Positions 8,230 through 16,033 of a stretch of DNA of 64,000 nucleotides are shown here, in pieces (within the stretch, counting starts at the first letter, position 1; every line of letters starts with the position of its first letter). Source of the DNA: Psychroflexus sp. ALD_RP9 (lineage in GTDB: Bacteria; Bacteroidota; Bacteroidia; Flavobacteriales; Flavobacteriaceae); contig NZ_CP062973.1 of NCBI RefSeq assembly GCF_017311165.1, positions 62,001-126,000 of the forward strand, read 5' to 3'. The notes under the pieces were generated by a model. The model saw only the letters and a list, made by a program, of their open reading frames with translations, was not told the origin of the DNA and made no database searches. Made by a program: the position numbers and the translations under genes.

Positions 8230-9714
8230 ATGAAGCCAGAAATTAACATTCATTGGTTTAAACGTGACTTGCGCTTGCAAGATAATGAGGCTTTATACAA
8301 GGCAGTTTCAGCAAAAAAACCTACTTTATGTTTATATTGCTTTGAAGACTTCATAATACAAGATCAGCATTATAGTGAGCGACATTTTAATTTTATAAAA
8401 CAATCTTTAAAAGAACTCAACACTTTACTCGATAATTATCAAACACGTGTGTTGGTTGTTAACGGACAAATAATTGAACTACTAGAAAAAATTCGTCAAC
8501 ATTATAAAATTACAGCAGTTTATTCACACATAGAAACTGGCTTAAACTGTACATTTCAAAGAGATCAAAAGGTTCTTCAATATTTAAAAAATAACAATAT
8601 CATATGGAAGGAATATCAAAATAACGGTGTCAAGCGTGGTCGAAAAAATCGGATAAATTGGCGTGAAGATTGGGAAGAATACATGAATATGCCACTTGTA
8701 AAATTTAAGGCACATCCACGCCAATTTTTATCTCATACTGCTATCGGAAAATTGGGCTTAAGAGAAGCAAACCTTAATATAAAAACTTCTAAATATTTTC
8801 AACCTGGCGGAAGAAGCTATGCTAAAAAATATGAAGATTCTTTTTTTAATGAACGTATTTTAAAATATAGCTCGCATATCAGTAAACCAGATTTAGCAAG
8901 GATTTCATGTAGTCGCTTATCGCCTTATATTGCCTGGGGAAATGTTAGTGTCAGAGAAATAGCACAAAGGTTGGCAAATATTAGATTAAATCAACCTAAA
9001 TTAAAAGGAAAATCGATTAAGCGTCAACTTAATGCGGTAGCATCACGCCTAAGTTGGCAAAGCCATTTCATCCAAAAATTTGAGCAAGAATGCCGAATGG
9101 AATTTGAACCTATCAATAAGGCTTACGTTGATATATTTAAAGTTAATCAAAACTACATCAAGGCATGGAAATCTGGAGAAACCGGTTATCCCTTGGTCGA
9201 TGCAAGTATGCGGTGCGTAAAAGAAACTGGCTACATAAATTTTAGAATGAGAGCTATTTTAGCCTCTTTTTTTTGTCATCATTTATTTCAAGGGTTTTGG
9301 CATGGTAGTGCATTTTTAGCACAGCAGTTTTTAGACTTTGAACCTGGAATTCATTACCCACAATTTAATATGCAAGCTGGAGTTACAGGAATTAATACCA
9401 TACGTGTGTATAATCCAGTTTTAAATGCTCAAAAACATGATCCTGAAGCTAAATTTATAAAACATTGGCTACCTGAATTAAAAAAATTACCGCCTGTATT
9501 TGCGCATGAACCCTGGAAAATGACGCCACTTGATCAAAGTTTTGCTAATTTTACAATTGGCAAAGATTATCCTAACCCCATAATTGACATAAACAAAACG
9601 AGACAACATGCATTAGACAAACTGTATGGTTTACGTAAAAGACAATTTTCTCAAAAAGAAAGTCAACGCATTTTACAAACACATACTTTACCTAATCGTA
9701 AACCTGAAAATTAG
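8230..9714 (+). CDS. Cryptochrome/photolyase family flavoprotein
   Basis: This 494-residue protein has an N-terminal Rossmann-like antenna domain (1-130, starting [15 protein letters not shown]) and a C-terminal helical FAD domain (about 200-470). FAD-domain signatures include [11 protein letters not shown] (about 195-206), [23 protein letters not shown] and HEPWKM. The loop before the conserved R-V-Y-N-P reads GVTGINTI, unlike the TGTDAAPYF of E. coli CPD photolyase, so the substrate may differ or it may be a photoreceptor. It directly follows pirin. It is clearly distinct from the DASH-type and iron-sulfur proteins at 39-42 kb, making three photolyase-family genes in the window. Confidence 0.85.
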   Translation: MKPEINIHWFKRDLRLQDNEALYKAVSAKKPTLCLYCFEDFIIQDQHYSERHFNFIKQSLKELNTLLDNYQTRVLVVNGQIIELLEKIRQHYKITAVYSHIETGLNCTFQRDQKVLQYLKNNNIIWKEYQNNGVKRGRKNRINWREDWEEYMNMPLVKFKAHPRQFLSHTAIGKLGLREANLNIKTSKYFQPGGRSYAKKYEDSFFNERILKYSSHISKPDLARISCSRLSPYIAWGNVSVREIAQRLANIRLNQPKLKGKSIKRQLNAVASRLSWQSHFIQKFEQECRMEFEPINKAYVDIFKVNQNYIKAWKSGETGYPLVDASMRCVKETGYINFRMRAILASFFCHHLFQGFWHGSAFLAQQFLDFEPGIHYPQFNMQAGVTGINTIRVYNPVLNAQKHDPEAKFIKHWLPELKKLPPVFAHEPWKMTPLDQSFANFTIGKDYPNPIIDINKTRQHALDKLYGLRKRQFSQKESQRILQTHTLPNRKPEN

Positions 9715-9797
9715 TTTTAACAAGCCTTAAGACTTTTTAAATTAGTATTAAATAAATTTCAATATAAATTAATTAGATTGCCAAAAAAATATATACT

Positions 9798-10436
9798 ATG
9801 GATGACGTTCTCGTGATTGGTGCTAATGGAAAAACAGGTCGACTAATTTGCAAAATTTTAGAGCAATCTGACCATTATAAGCCTTATGCAATGCTTAGAC
9901 ACGAAAGTCAAGTAAATTATTTTAAAAATAATAACATAAAAACAGTTATAGGTGATTTAGAAGAAGATTTTAGTCATGCCTTTAAGCACACAGATAAAGT
10001 AATTTTTGCAGCAGGATCTGGTGGAAATACCGGTGATGATAAAACAGAAGCTGTTGACAAAAACGGTGCTATTAAAGCGATTGATTATGCTGAAGCTGCA
10101 CAGATCGACAAATTTGTGATGCTGAGTTCAATGGGGACTGAAAATCCATCTCAAATGAAATCTCTACAAACCTATCTAGAAGCCAAAAAAGCTGCAGATG
10201 AACATTTACAATCGTCTAAACTTGATTTTAGTATTGTTAGGCCTGGCAGTTTAACAGATAAAAATGCAAGCCATAAAATCAAGGCAAGCGAGCGCTTAGG
10301 AGAATTTGGTGAAATTTCTCGTGAAGATGTTTCCTTTTCTTTAGTTTACTGCTTAAACAAGAAACACGCTAGTAAAAAAACTTTCGAAATTATTAAAGGA
10401 GAAACACCCATAGAAGAAGCTATTAATGAATTTTAA
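9798..10436 (+). CDS. NmrA/SDR-type NAD(P)-binding protein
   Basis: This 212-residue atypical short-chain dehydrogenase has the nucleotide-binding motif IGANGKTG at residues 7-14, a Rossmann fold, and SSMGT followed by YLEAKKAAD, where Y and K stand in the usual Y-x-x-x-K arrangement. This fits the NAD(P)H-binding family of YwnB/YtfG-like proteins, which act as quinone reductases or nucleotide-dependent sensors. It lies 83 bases downstream of the cryptochrome gene and 57 bases upstream of the methyltransferase. The palindromic operator at 10438 begins two bases after its stop codon and serves the next gene. The substrate is unknown. Confidence 0.82.
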   Translation: MDDVLVIGANGKTGRLICKILEQSDHYKPYAMLRHESQVNYFKNNNIKTVIGDLEEDFSHAFKHTDKVIFAAGSGGNTGDDKTEAVDKNGAIKAIDYAEAAQIDKFVMLSSMGTENPSQMKSLQTYLEAKKAADEHLQSSKLDFSIVRPGSLTDKNASHKIKASERLGEFGEISREDVSFSLVYCLNKKHASKKTFEIIKGETPIEEAINEF

Positions 10437-10437
10437 A

Positions 10438-10451
10438 GTAACTTAAGTTAC
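10438..10451. promoter_or_regulatory. Perfect Crp/Fnr-type operator GTAAC-N4-GTTAC before the methyltransferase
   Basis: GTAACTTAAGTTAC is a perfect 14-base palindrome. Its centre (10444.5) is 36.5 bases before the last base of a near-consensus -7 element TTAATTTG (10474-10481), exactly the spacing seen at 15980-15995. It has no loop or T-run, so it is not a terminator. Predicted to bind the Crp/Fnr protein encoded at 15343-15972. Confidence 0.6.
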
Positions 10452-10493
10452 AACCTAGAAGTTGCTCTTATCTTTAATTTGAAGTAAAAAATC

Positions 10494-11093
10494 ATGAAAG
10501 AATTTTGGGATGAACGTTTCAAACAAACTGAGTATATCTATGGTCAAGAACCTAACACATTTTTAAAATCACAATTAGTAAAATTTACTAAAGGAAAAAT
10601 TTTATTTCCACTTGAAGGAGAAGGTAGAAATGCTTGTTTCGCAGCTTCTTTAGGTTTTATAGTTGATGCATTTGATTTCTCTGAAGCCGGAAAACATAAA
10701 GCTTTAGAACTAGCTACCAGAAAAAATCTTGCTATCAATTATTCTATCTCTAAAGCTGAAGATTATGATTTTGGAACTGAAATTTATGATTACATAGTGT
10801 TGATCTATGCGCATCTAAATCCATCTATTCGTCCTAAAATTCACCAAAAAATTGTCAATGCGCTAAAGCCTAATGGGCGTGTTATTATTGAAGCTTTTCA
10901 TCCCAAGCAACTTAAAAATAATTATACTTCAGGCGGACCTAAATCTTTAGATATGCTTTACACCACAAAGCTTTTGAAAAACGATTTCTCAGACCTAAAC
11001 ATTTTATTAGCCGAAGAAATTGAAACTGAGCTAAATGAAGGCAATTATCACAAAGGGAAAGCATTTGTAAGCCGATTTATTGGTCAAAAGTAA
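10494..11093 (+). CDS. Class I SAM-dependent methyltransferase (TehB/thiol-methyltransferase-like)
   Basis: This 199-residue cytosolic protein opens with FWDERFKQTEYIYGQEPN, the N-terminal pattern of the TehB/TPMT-like group, followed by the SAM-binding segment ILFPLEGEGRN (about 35-45) and an acidic strand end near D60. Related proteins methylate thiols, tellurite or selenite, or are uncharacterised. The ATG at 10494 follows a -7-like element at 10474-10481 and a perfect Crp/Fnr-type palindrome shared with the persulfide dioxygenase operon. By inference the acceptor could be sulfide or a small thiol; the fold and cofactor are certain, the substrate is not. Confidence 0.83.
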   Translation: MKEFWDERFKQTEYIYGQEPNTFLKSQLVKFTKGKILFPLEGEGRNACFAASLGFIVDAFDFSEAGKHKALELATRKNLAINYSISKAEDYDFGTEIYDYIVLIYAHLNPSIRPKIHQKIVNALKPNGRVIIEAFHPKQLKNNYTSGGPKSLDMLYTTKLLKNDFSDLNILLAEEIETELNEGNYHKGKAFVSRFIGQK

Positions 11094-11132
11094 TTCTGAT
11101 ACTTTTTAAATTATTATAAAATTTATGGTAGC

Positions 11133-12071
11133 CTAGTTTTCTTCAATAAAAAAATCTTGATACCATAAAAAGTGCTGATCTATTAATTCTGCTTTAGAAT
11201 CAGAAATGTATTTTACAAATGCTTCAGCAACAGGTGATAAACGTTTACTCTTTAACCAAACAAGATTCCATGTTGTTGTAATTGGTGTACCTTTCATAGG
11301 TATAATTTGCAAATCTTGGTCAGATAATTCTTTTCTAATACCTATAATTGGCATCATAGAAAATCCTAAACCTGCTATAACAGCTTGTTTTACGGCTTCA
11401 TTTGAGGTTAATTCGAGGCGTTTAGTATTTTGTATTTCATTAGATTTCATATAAGCTTCCATGGCATGACGCGTAGCTGAGCCATGTTCTCTAAAAATAA
11501 ATGGAAGTTTTTTTAAGGTCGATAAGTTATTAGTTTTGTTTTTAAAAACTTTATCACAGTTTCCTACCCAAAACAATCTATTGGGCATTAGCTCAATTTT
11601 ATTAACGTTAAATGAACTTGGTATAGTAGACACCAATGCAAAATCTACATCATTTTGTTCTAAACTCTCTAAAACTTTTAGTTTATTAGTTACATCCATA
11701 TTAAGTTCTACACCTTCATGTTTGTTTACAAAACCAGATAAAAAATAAGGCATTACATACTTTCCTGTAGAAACTATCGAAATATTAAGGTGACCAACTA
11801 ATTGATCACGATAAGACATCGTTTTAAAGTTAATAGCATGTACCTGTTCTACAATTTTCTGGCTGGCTTCAGCTATTTCTCGACCAAATTCAGTAACGTA
11901 AACTTGTCTGCCTATAACTTCAATTAAAGGAATTTCAAATTGCTCTTGTAAATTTTTAAGTTGTATTGAAACTGCTGGCTGAGATAAATGCAAAGCTTCA
12001 GAAGCTTTTGTAATACTCTTCAATTCGGCTACTTTTAAAAAAACTTGTAGCTGATGCAAGGTGTAATTCAT
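11133..12071 (-). CDS. LysR family transcriptional regulator
   Basis: This 312-residue protein has an N-terminal winged helix-turn-helix (residues 1-60, with ITKASEALHLSQPAVS) and a C-terminal periplasmic-binding-like effector domain (about 90-300). It is transcribed away from the unknown protein/SbtA pair, a classical arrangement for a LysR regulator controlling its divergent neighbour. LysR proteins of the CmpR/CcmR/RbcR group govern bicarbonate uptake in autotrophs, so control of the SbtA gene in response to carbon status is a reasonable inference. A T-N11-A palindrome overlaps its start codon (12071-12083). Confidence 0.9.
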   Translation of the reverse strand: MNYTLHQLQVFLKVAELKSITKASEALHLSQPAVSIQLKNLQEQFEIPLIEVIGRQVYVTEFGREIAEASQKIVEQVHAINFKTMSYRDQLVGHLNISIVSTGKYVMPYFLSGFVNKHEGVELNMDVTNKLKVLESLEQNDVDFALVSTIPSSFNVNKIELMPNRLFWVGNCDKVFKNKTNNLSTLKKLPFIFREHGSATRHAMEAYMKSNEIQNTKRLELTSNEAVKQAVIAGLGFSMMPIIGIRKELSDQDLQIIPMKGTPITTTWNLVWLKSKRLSPVAEAFVKYISDSKAELIDQHFLWYQDFFIEEN

Positions 12072-12083
12072 AATTATATATTA
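12071..12083. promoter_or_regulatory. Possible LysR box (T-N11-A palindrome)
   Basis: TAATTATATATTA has inverted TAAT/ATTA arms and the T-N11-A form of LysR sites; it abuts the start codon of the LysR gene, as expected for autorepression. The region is so AT-rich that chance is a real alternative. Confidence 0.3.
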
Positions 12084-12204
12084 TGCTTTTCATATAAAAT
12101 ATAAATGTAATTAAATAAATACTTTTACCCAACTTTGTTCGGATATAAATGTGACTTATTTAAAAGCAACACTCAAAAAGTTTATAAAAACAATAATAAA
12201 TCTT

Positions 12205-12212
12205 TACTTTTG
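12205..12212 (+). promoter_or_regulatory. -7 promoter element of the unknown protein / SbtA operon
   Basis: TACTTTTG matches TAnnTTTG and lies 19 bases before ATG 12232. It places transcription start near 12216 and so argues against the upstream GTG at 12151 as the true start. Confidence 0.5.
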
Positions 12213-12231
12213 GTTTTTCCTAGCTTATCAT

Positions 12232-12663
12232 ATGAAGCAAAACACAAGAAAAGATAATCACAAAAAAGCGATCTTTATGACAGCCTTGGGTGGTGAATTT
12301 TGTTCTGATAAAAACAATATCAAAGGAATAAAAAACATTACCATTAAACAATTACTTAATCATATTACAGTTGTTACAAAACCTAGCTTCCGATTTATAA
12401 AAAATGTGCTAACTGCTAAAGAAAGTCATCAAACAAGGAATGAAAAAGTTTTAGTTAAACTTTTTTACAAAAATTATAACTTCATTAAAGATTTGTTGTC
12501 TTTTAAAGTCAAACCAAAACATATACCACTATGTAATGCCGAGTATTTTATTACACGATTACAGCACCAATTAAATAATCGAACTCAACTAAAGCACTCC
12601 ATTAAATTCGGAGTGTTAAACCAGCAGTCAAAACTATTATTAGACTCTAAATTACAATCATGA
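12232..12663 (+). CDS. Unrecognised basic protein translationally coupled to SbtA
   Basis: I do not recognise this protein of 143 residues. It is strongly basic and rich in K, N, H and L, with no signal peptide or membrane helix when started at the ATG 12232. A GTG start at 12151 would add 27 residues including a hydrophobic patch but would lie upstream of the likely promoter. The last bases overlap the SbtA start (ATGA, 12660-12663), the mark of coupled translation, so it is probably expressed and functionally tied to the permease. Cyanobacterial SbtA is controlled by the PII-like SbtB, but nothing here resembles a PII fold at the level of motifs. Confidence 0.6.
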   Translation: MKQNTRKDNHKKAIFMTALGGEFCSDKNNIKGIKNITIKQLLNHITVVTKPSFRFIKNVLTAKESHQTRNEKVLVKLFYKNYNFIKDLLSFKVKPKHIPLCNAEYFITRLQHQLNNRTQLKHSIKFGVLNQQSKLLLDSKLQS

Positions 12664-13625
12664 ATATAGATTTACTTTTAGAAAACCTAACTAATCCAGC
12701 TCTTCTATTTTTTTTCTTAGGCATTATAGCTTCACAAATTAAGAGTGATTTAAGTATTCCTGAGAATTCATCTAAGTTTATCTCTCTTTATTTAATGTTT
12801 TCTATTGGCTTTAAAGGTGGTCAAGAATTAGCTCATAGTCATTTAGGTCTTGAAGTTTTATGGATTTTACTTTTTGGAATTGCTATGGCTATGGTAGTTC
12901 CTATTTACACCTTTTTTATTATGAGGCCTAAGGTAGGCATCTTTAATGCTGGTGCAGTTGCTGCTGCTTATGGTTCAGTGAGTGCCGTTACTTTTGTCAC
13001 TGCAGTTTCGTTTTTAGAACTACAAAACATAAATTTTGACGGTTACATGGTAGCTGTGATGGCTTCTATGGAAGCACCTTCAATTATCATGGGTGTTTTA
13101 TTAATTGCACTTTTCCATAAATCATCTAAAACTGAAATCCCTTTTAGCTCCGTTTTGAAACATGCCATTACTAATGGTAGTGTTGTATTAATTATTGGTA
13201 GCTTACTTATCGGTTTTTTTGCGAGTGATGCACAAGCTGAAGGAATTAAACCATTTACAACTGATATTTTTAAAGGCTTCTTAGCTGTCTTTTTATTAGA
13301 TATGGGAATAAATAGTGGTAAACATTTGAAAGGTTTCAAAAAAAATGGATGGTTTAGCTTTGGCTATGCAATTATTTGCCCACTAATTACTGGGTCTATT
13401 GTAGCCTATTTAAGTGGCATTGTAACTGATAGTGTAGGCAACAGACTATTATTTTCAATTTTGGCAGCAAGTGCTTCTTACATTGCCGTTCCTGCTGCCA
13501 TGAGATTGGCTGTTCCAAAAGCGAATCCTGGCTTATATTTACCTATGGCTTTAGCCATAACATTTCCTTTTAACATTAGTATTGGTATGCCCATTTACTT
13601 ATCGATTATTCAGCTGCTGCAATAA
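12660..13625 (+). CDS. sbtA: SbtA-type sodium-dependent bicarbonate permease
   Basis: This 321-residue protein has about ten membrane helices in two inverted halves. Typical SbtA (former DUF897) segments are visible near residues 28-62 (SDLSIPENSSKFISLY, then FSIGFKGGQEL) and 95-125 (GAVAAAYGSVSAVTF), with a second-half match around 275-300 (SASYIAVPAAMRLAVP). SbtA imports HCO3- with Na+. In a heterotrophic flavobacterium this would feed anaplerotic carboxylations. It is coupled to the preceding unknown gene and lies opposite a LysR regulator. Family assignment is strong; bicarbonate as substrate is known only for cyanobacterial members. Confidence 0.87.
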   Translation: MNIDLLLENLTNPALLFFFLGIIASQIKSDLSIPENSSKFISLYLMFSIGFKGGQELAHSHLGLEVLWILLFGIAMAMVVPIYTFFIMRPKVGIFNAGAVAAAYGSVSAVTFVTAVSFLELQNINFDGYMVAVMASMEAPSIIMGVLLIALFHKSSKTEIPFSSVLKHAITNGSVVLIIGSLLIGFFASDAQAEGIKPFTTDIFKGFLAVFLLDMGINSGKHLKGFKKNGWFSFGYAIICPLITGSIVAYLSGIVTDSVGNRLLFSILAASASYIAVPAAMRLAVPKANPGLYLPMALAITFPFNISIGMPIYLSIIQLLQ

Positions 13626-13635
13626 CAAAAAAATG

Positions 13636-13643
13636 TAAATTTG
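13636..13643 (+). promoter_or_regulatory. -7 promoter element of the hemolysin-III gene
   Basis: TAAATTTG lies 12 bases before the TTG start at 13656, which gives a leader of only about 8 bases and supports that unusual start codon. Confidence 0.5.
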
Positions 13644-13655
13644 CTCAAAAAGTGA

Positions 13656-14285
13656 TTGGAACATTTACAAAACTACAAAGAAGAACGACTTAACGTTATA
13701 ACTCACGCGATAGCTGCACTAGCAAGCTGTTTTGGATTGTTCATATTAACTAAAAATATTTCTGATGAATATGTTTATGCGAAGCCTGGTGCTTATGTTT
13801 ATGGTTTTAGCCTAATTTTTTTATACCTAGCTTCAAGCACCTATCATTTTGTGCGTTCAAATAAACTCAAAAAAACATTTCGAGTTCTTGACCACATTAG
13901 TATTTATATATTAATAGCAGGAACTTACACGCCAATTTGTTTAACTGCTTTAAAAGAAAGCCAAGGTAGTTTACTTTTGGTATTAGTTTGGGCAATCACA
14001 TTAATTGGTAGCATCTTAAAATTATTTTTTACGGGAAAGTTTGAAAAAATATCCCTTTTACTCTATTTAGTTATGGGTTGGTTAATACTTATTGACATTC
14101 AATATGTGTTATCAACATTTTCTAGAGAAGCTTTAGTATATTTGGTTGCTGGAGGAATAGCCTATAGCGTAGGTATTATTTTTTATACAAGATATAAGTT
14201 AAACTATCATCATGTTATTTGGCATATATTTGTAATACTTGGTAGCCTATTTCACTTTTTAATGATTTATCAAATACTTAAATAA
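13656..14285 (+). CDS. Hemolysin III / PAQR family membrane protein
   Basis: This 209-residue protein has seven hydrophobic segments. PAQR/HlyIII hallmarks are present: ERLNVITHAIAAL near residues 9-21, SSTYHF (about 61-66), DHISIYILIAGTYTP (about 81-95) and the C-terminal HHVIWHIFVILGSLFHF (about 184-200), whose histidines with H64 and D81 form the metal site of the family. The start is TTG, since no ATG precedes the conserved N-terminus in frame, and a -7 element lies just upstream. Bacterial members are of uncertain function, possibly hydrolases related to adiponectin receptors; pore formation is not established generally. Confidence 0.88.
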   Translation: MEHLQNYKEERLNVITHAIAALASCFGLFILTKNISDEYVYAKPGAYVYGFSLIFLYLASSTYHFVRSNKLKKTFRVLDHISIYILIAGTYTPICLTALKESQGSLLLVLVWAITLIGSILKLFFTGKFEKISLLLYLVMGWLILIDIQYVLSTFSREALVYLVAGGIAYSVGIIFYTRYKLNYHHVIWHIFVILGSLFHFLMIYQILK

Positions 14286-14286
14286 T

Positions 14287-14715
14287 ATGAAAAAAATTAT
14301 TTTATTCAGCCTTTTATTGGTGTTAACAGTAACCGCTTGTCAAACCGATTCAAAACCAAAAAATAAAAACCAAAACAAAGAAACTAAGGTAACTGAAGTT
14401 GAAAATGCTATAGAAGAAATTGATTGGCAAGGAACTTATAATGGTATTTTACCTTGTTCTGATTGTAAAGGTATTCGTCTCGAAATCGTCTTACAAAAAA
14501 CTAACTATGTACTAAAAGGCTACTATAAAGGAAAAGATAATTCTGACTTCAGTCACGAAGGAAAAATTGAGTGGAAAAATGAATCTATAATTCACATTGA
14601 ATATGATGATTTGAGTTATAATTTTCTTGTTACTAAAAAAGAATTGAAGGTTTTAGACGAAGCTGGTGAGGTTATCGACTACAATGGAAAATATGGTTTG
14701 AAGAAAACCTCTTAA
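14287..14715 (+). CDS. NlpE-like envelope lipoprotein
   Basis: This 142-residue lipoprotein has its lipobox ending at C18 (TVTAC), a charged linker (about 20-45), then an NlpE N-terminal domain with GTYNGILPCSDCKGI, where C57 and C60 form the CxxC of NlpE. In E. coli NlpE senses lipoprotein trafficking and disulfide faults and binds copper. This protein holds only the N-terminal domain, common in Bacteroidetes. It starts one base after the hemolysin-III gene stop, so the two are co-transcribed. Its end overlaps the convergent pseudouridine synthase gene by four bases. Confidence 0.85.
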   Translation: MKKIILFSLLLVLTVTACQTDSKPKNKNQNKETKVTEVENAIEEIDWQGTYNGILPCSDCKGIRLEIVLQKTNYVLKGYYKGKDNSDFSHEGKIEWKNESIIHIEYDDLSYNFLVTKKELKVLDEAGEVIDYNGKYGLKKTS

Positions 14716-15305
14716 AAAGATTTAATTTTTTTAACTTCAGCTTTTTCTAAATCATCAATAGTTATTTTACCAATTCTGTAACGTACAAGTCTAAGTGTTG
14801 GAAAACCCACCTTGGCTGTCATTTTTCTAACTTGGCGGTATTTACCTTCAGTAAGGCAAATGCTTATCCAGGATGTTGGTCCATGGCGTTCATCTCTAAT
14901 CGATTTGTTTCGACGGGGTAATTTCGGTTCTGAAATTGCTTCAACTCGACATGGTTTGGTTTTGTAATTTTTTCCAAAAATGCTAATCTCAACACCAAAG
15001 CTTAATTCAGCCAAAGCCTTTTCAGTTATAATCCCATCAACTTGCACCCAATATTCTTTTTCAATTCCTAAACTAGTTACACGGTAACTTGCTTTACCAT
15101 CGGTAGTTAAAAGCAAAAGTCCTTCAGAATCTTGATCTAACCGACCAACAGCCATAGTATTTGGAGCAAAATTACCTAACTCGCCTAATAATTTTTTTTT
15201 GCGTCTTTGATCTTGATTGTAAACAAACTGACTTAAATAACCGTCGGGTTTATATAGTTTATAATAAGCATGATTTATACTTACGCAGGTTGAATTTTGT
15301 TGCAT
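14712..15305 (-). CDS. rluE: 23S rRNA pseudouridine synthase, RluE/RsuA family
   Basis: This 197-residue protein has the catalytic motif GRLDQDSEGLLLLT at residues 54-67 with D57 as nucleophile, and the C-terminal K-x-R-Q-V-R-K-M motif near 155-162. It lacks the S4 domain carried by RsuA and RluB, as does RluE, which makes pseudouridine 2457 in E. coli 23S rRNA. The short N-terminus before YYKLYKPDGYLSQF fits RluE. It is divergent from the Crp/Fnr gene. Site specificity is inferred from size and domain make-up. Confidence 0.85.
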   Translation of the reverse strand: MQQNSTCVSINHAYYKLYKPDGYLSQFVYNQDQRRKKKLLGELGNFAPNTMAVGRLDQDSEGLLLLTTDGKASYRVTSLGIEKEYWVQVDGIITEKALAELSFGVEISIFGKNYKTKPCRVEAISEPKLPRRNKSIRDERHGPTSWISICLTEGKYRQVRKMTAKVGFPTLRLVRYRIGKITIDDLEKAEVKKIKSF

Positions 15306-15320
15306 TTAGTTGTATGTTTA
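15290..15320 (+). promoter_or_regulatory. Promoter of the Crp/Fnr gene
   Basis: TTG (15290-15292), 20 bases, TATGTTTA (15313-15320). Transcription would start near 15324, so the in-frame TTG at 15310 cannot be the start codon and ATG 15343 is chosen. Confidence 0.5.
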
Positions 15321-15342
15321 CGTGACAAAAATACCAAAAAAG

Positions 15343-15972
15343 ATGCTAAAAGAATTAGAATTAAATTATGCCCATTTGTTTGAGCGAAAACTTTTAGAAG
15401 AAATTAGTGAAATTGCCATTATTAAAGAGGTTAAGGAAGGTGAAGAACTCATTAGGATTGGGCAATACTTAAAAAGTATGCCTCTTTTAGTTGAAGGCGT
15501 TATAAAAGTACTACGCGAAGATGACGAAGGCTTTGAGCTACTCCTCTACTACTTGGAACGTGGTGAAACTTGTGCCATGACATTAAGTTGCTGTACCACA
15601 AACCATCAAAGCAAAATTAGAGCTGAGGCTGAAACCGACTCAAAGCTAATCATGGTTCCAATTGAAAAAATGGACGAATGGCTGGTCACTTACAAGTCTT
15701 GGCGAAATTTTGTCTTTAATAGCTATCACGATCGTCTTAATGAAGTGCTTGAAACTGTTGATAATATTGCCTTTAAAAAGATGGATGAACGACTACTCTC
15801 CTACTTAAAAAGAAAAGCAATACACAATAACACAAATATAATTTCAAGTACACATCAAGATATTGCTTATGATTTACACACCTCTCGTGTGGTTGTTTCA
15901 AGGCTATTAAAACAACTTGAAAAACAAAACATTATAAAATTAAAACGTAACCATATTGAAATAATAGAATAG
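15343..15972 (+). CDS. Crp/Fnr family transcriptional regulator with sensory-domain cysteines
   Basis: The protein has 209 residues: a cyclic-nucleotide-binding-like beta-barrel (about 5-110), a dimer helix (about 115-140) and a Crp-type winged helix (about 145-205) whose recognition segment is QDIAYDLHTSRVVVSRLLK. The residues that bind cAMP in Crp are not apparent, and there is no Fnr-type N-terminal cysteine cluster. Instead C77, C83 and C84 sit together in the barrel (ETCAMTLSCC), suggesting a thiol or metal switch. ATG 15343 is the first in-frame ATG. The gene lies directly upstream of the rhodanese and persulfide dioxygenase genes, with a palindromic site between. Sulfide or persulfide sensing is inference. 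Confidence 0.88.
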   Translation: MLKELELNYAHLFERKLLEEISEIAIIKEVKEGEELIRIGQYLKSMPLLVEGVIKVLREDDEGFELLLYYLERGETCAMTLSCCTTNHQSKIRAEAETDSKLIMVPIEKMDEWLVTYKSWRNFVFNSYHDRLNEVLETVDNIAFKKMDERLLSYLKRKAIHNNTNIISSTHQDIAYDLHTSRVVVSRLLKQLEKQNIIKLKRNHIEIIE

Positions 15973-15979
15973 TTTTCAG

Positions 15980-15995
15980 CGTAACTATTGTTACG
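15980..15995. promoter_or_regulatory. Perfect Crp/Fnr-type operator CGTAAC-N4-GTTACG before the rhodanese operon
   Basis: CGTAACTATTGTTACG has perfect 6-base arms around 4 bases. Its centre (15987.5) is 36.5 bases before the last base of the degenerate -7 element GACATTTG (16017-16024), putting it near -40, the class II activator position of Crp/Fnr proteins. The adjacent Crp/Fnr gene ends eight bases upstream. Confidence 0.65.
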
Positions 15996-16033
15996 GATGC
16001 ATTGTTTTTAATAAGCGACATTTGCATAAAACT

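Noticed and set aside
10438..10451. Palindrome after the NmrA-like gene read as a transcription terminator
   Set aside because: It has no loop, the stem would be AT-rich and only five pairs long, and no T-run follows; spacing to the next promoter instead matches a regulator site.
12151..12231. GTG start that would lengthen the unknown SbtA-linked protein by 27 residues
   Set aside because: It lies upstream of the -7 element TACTTTTG (12205-12212) that fits transcription of the shorter form from ATG 12232.
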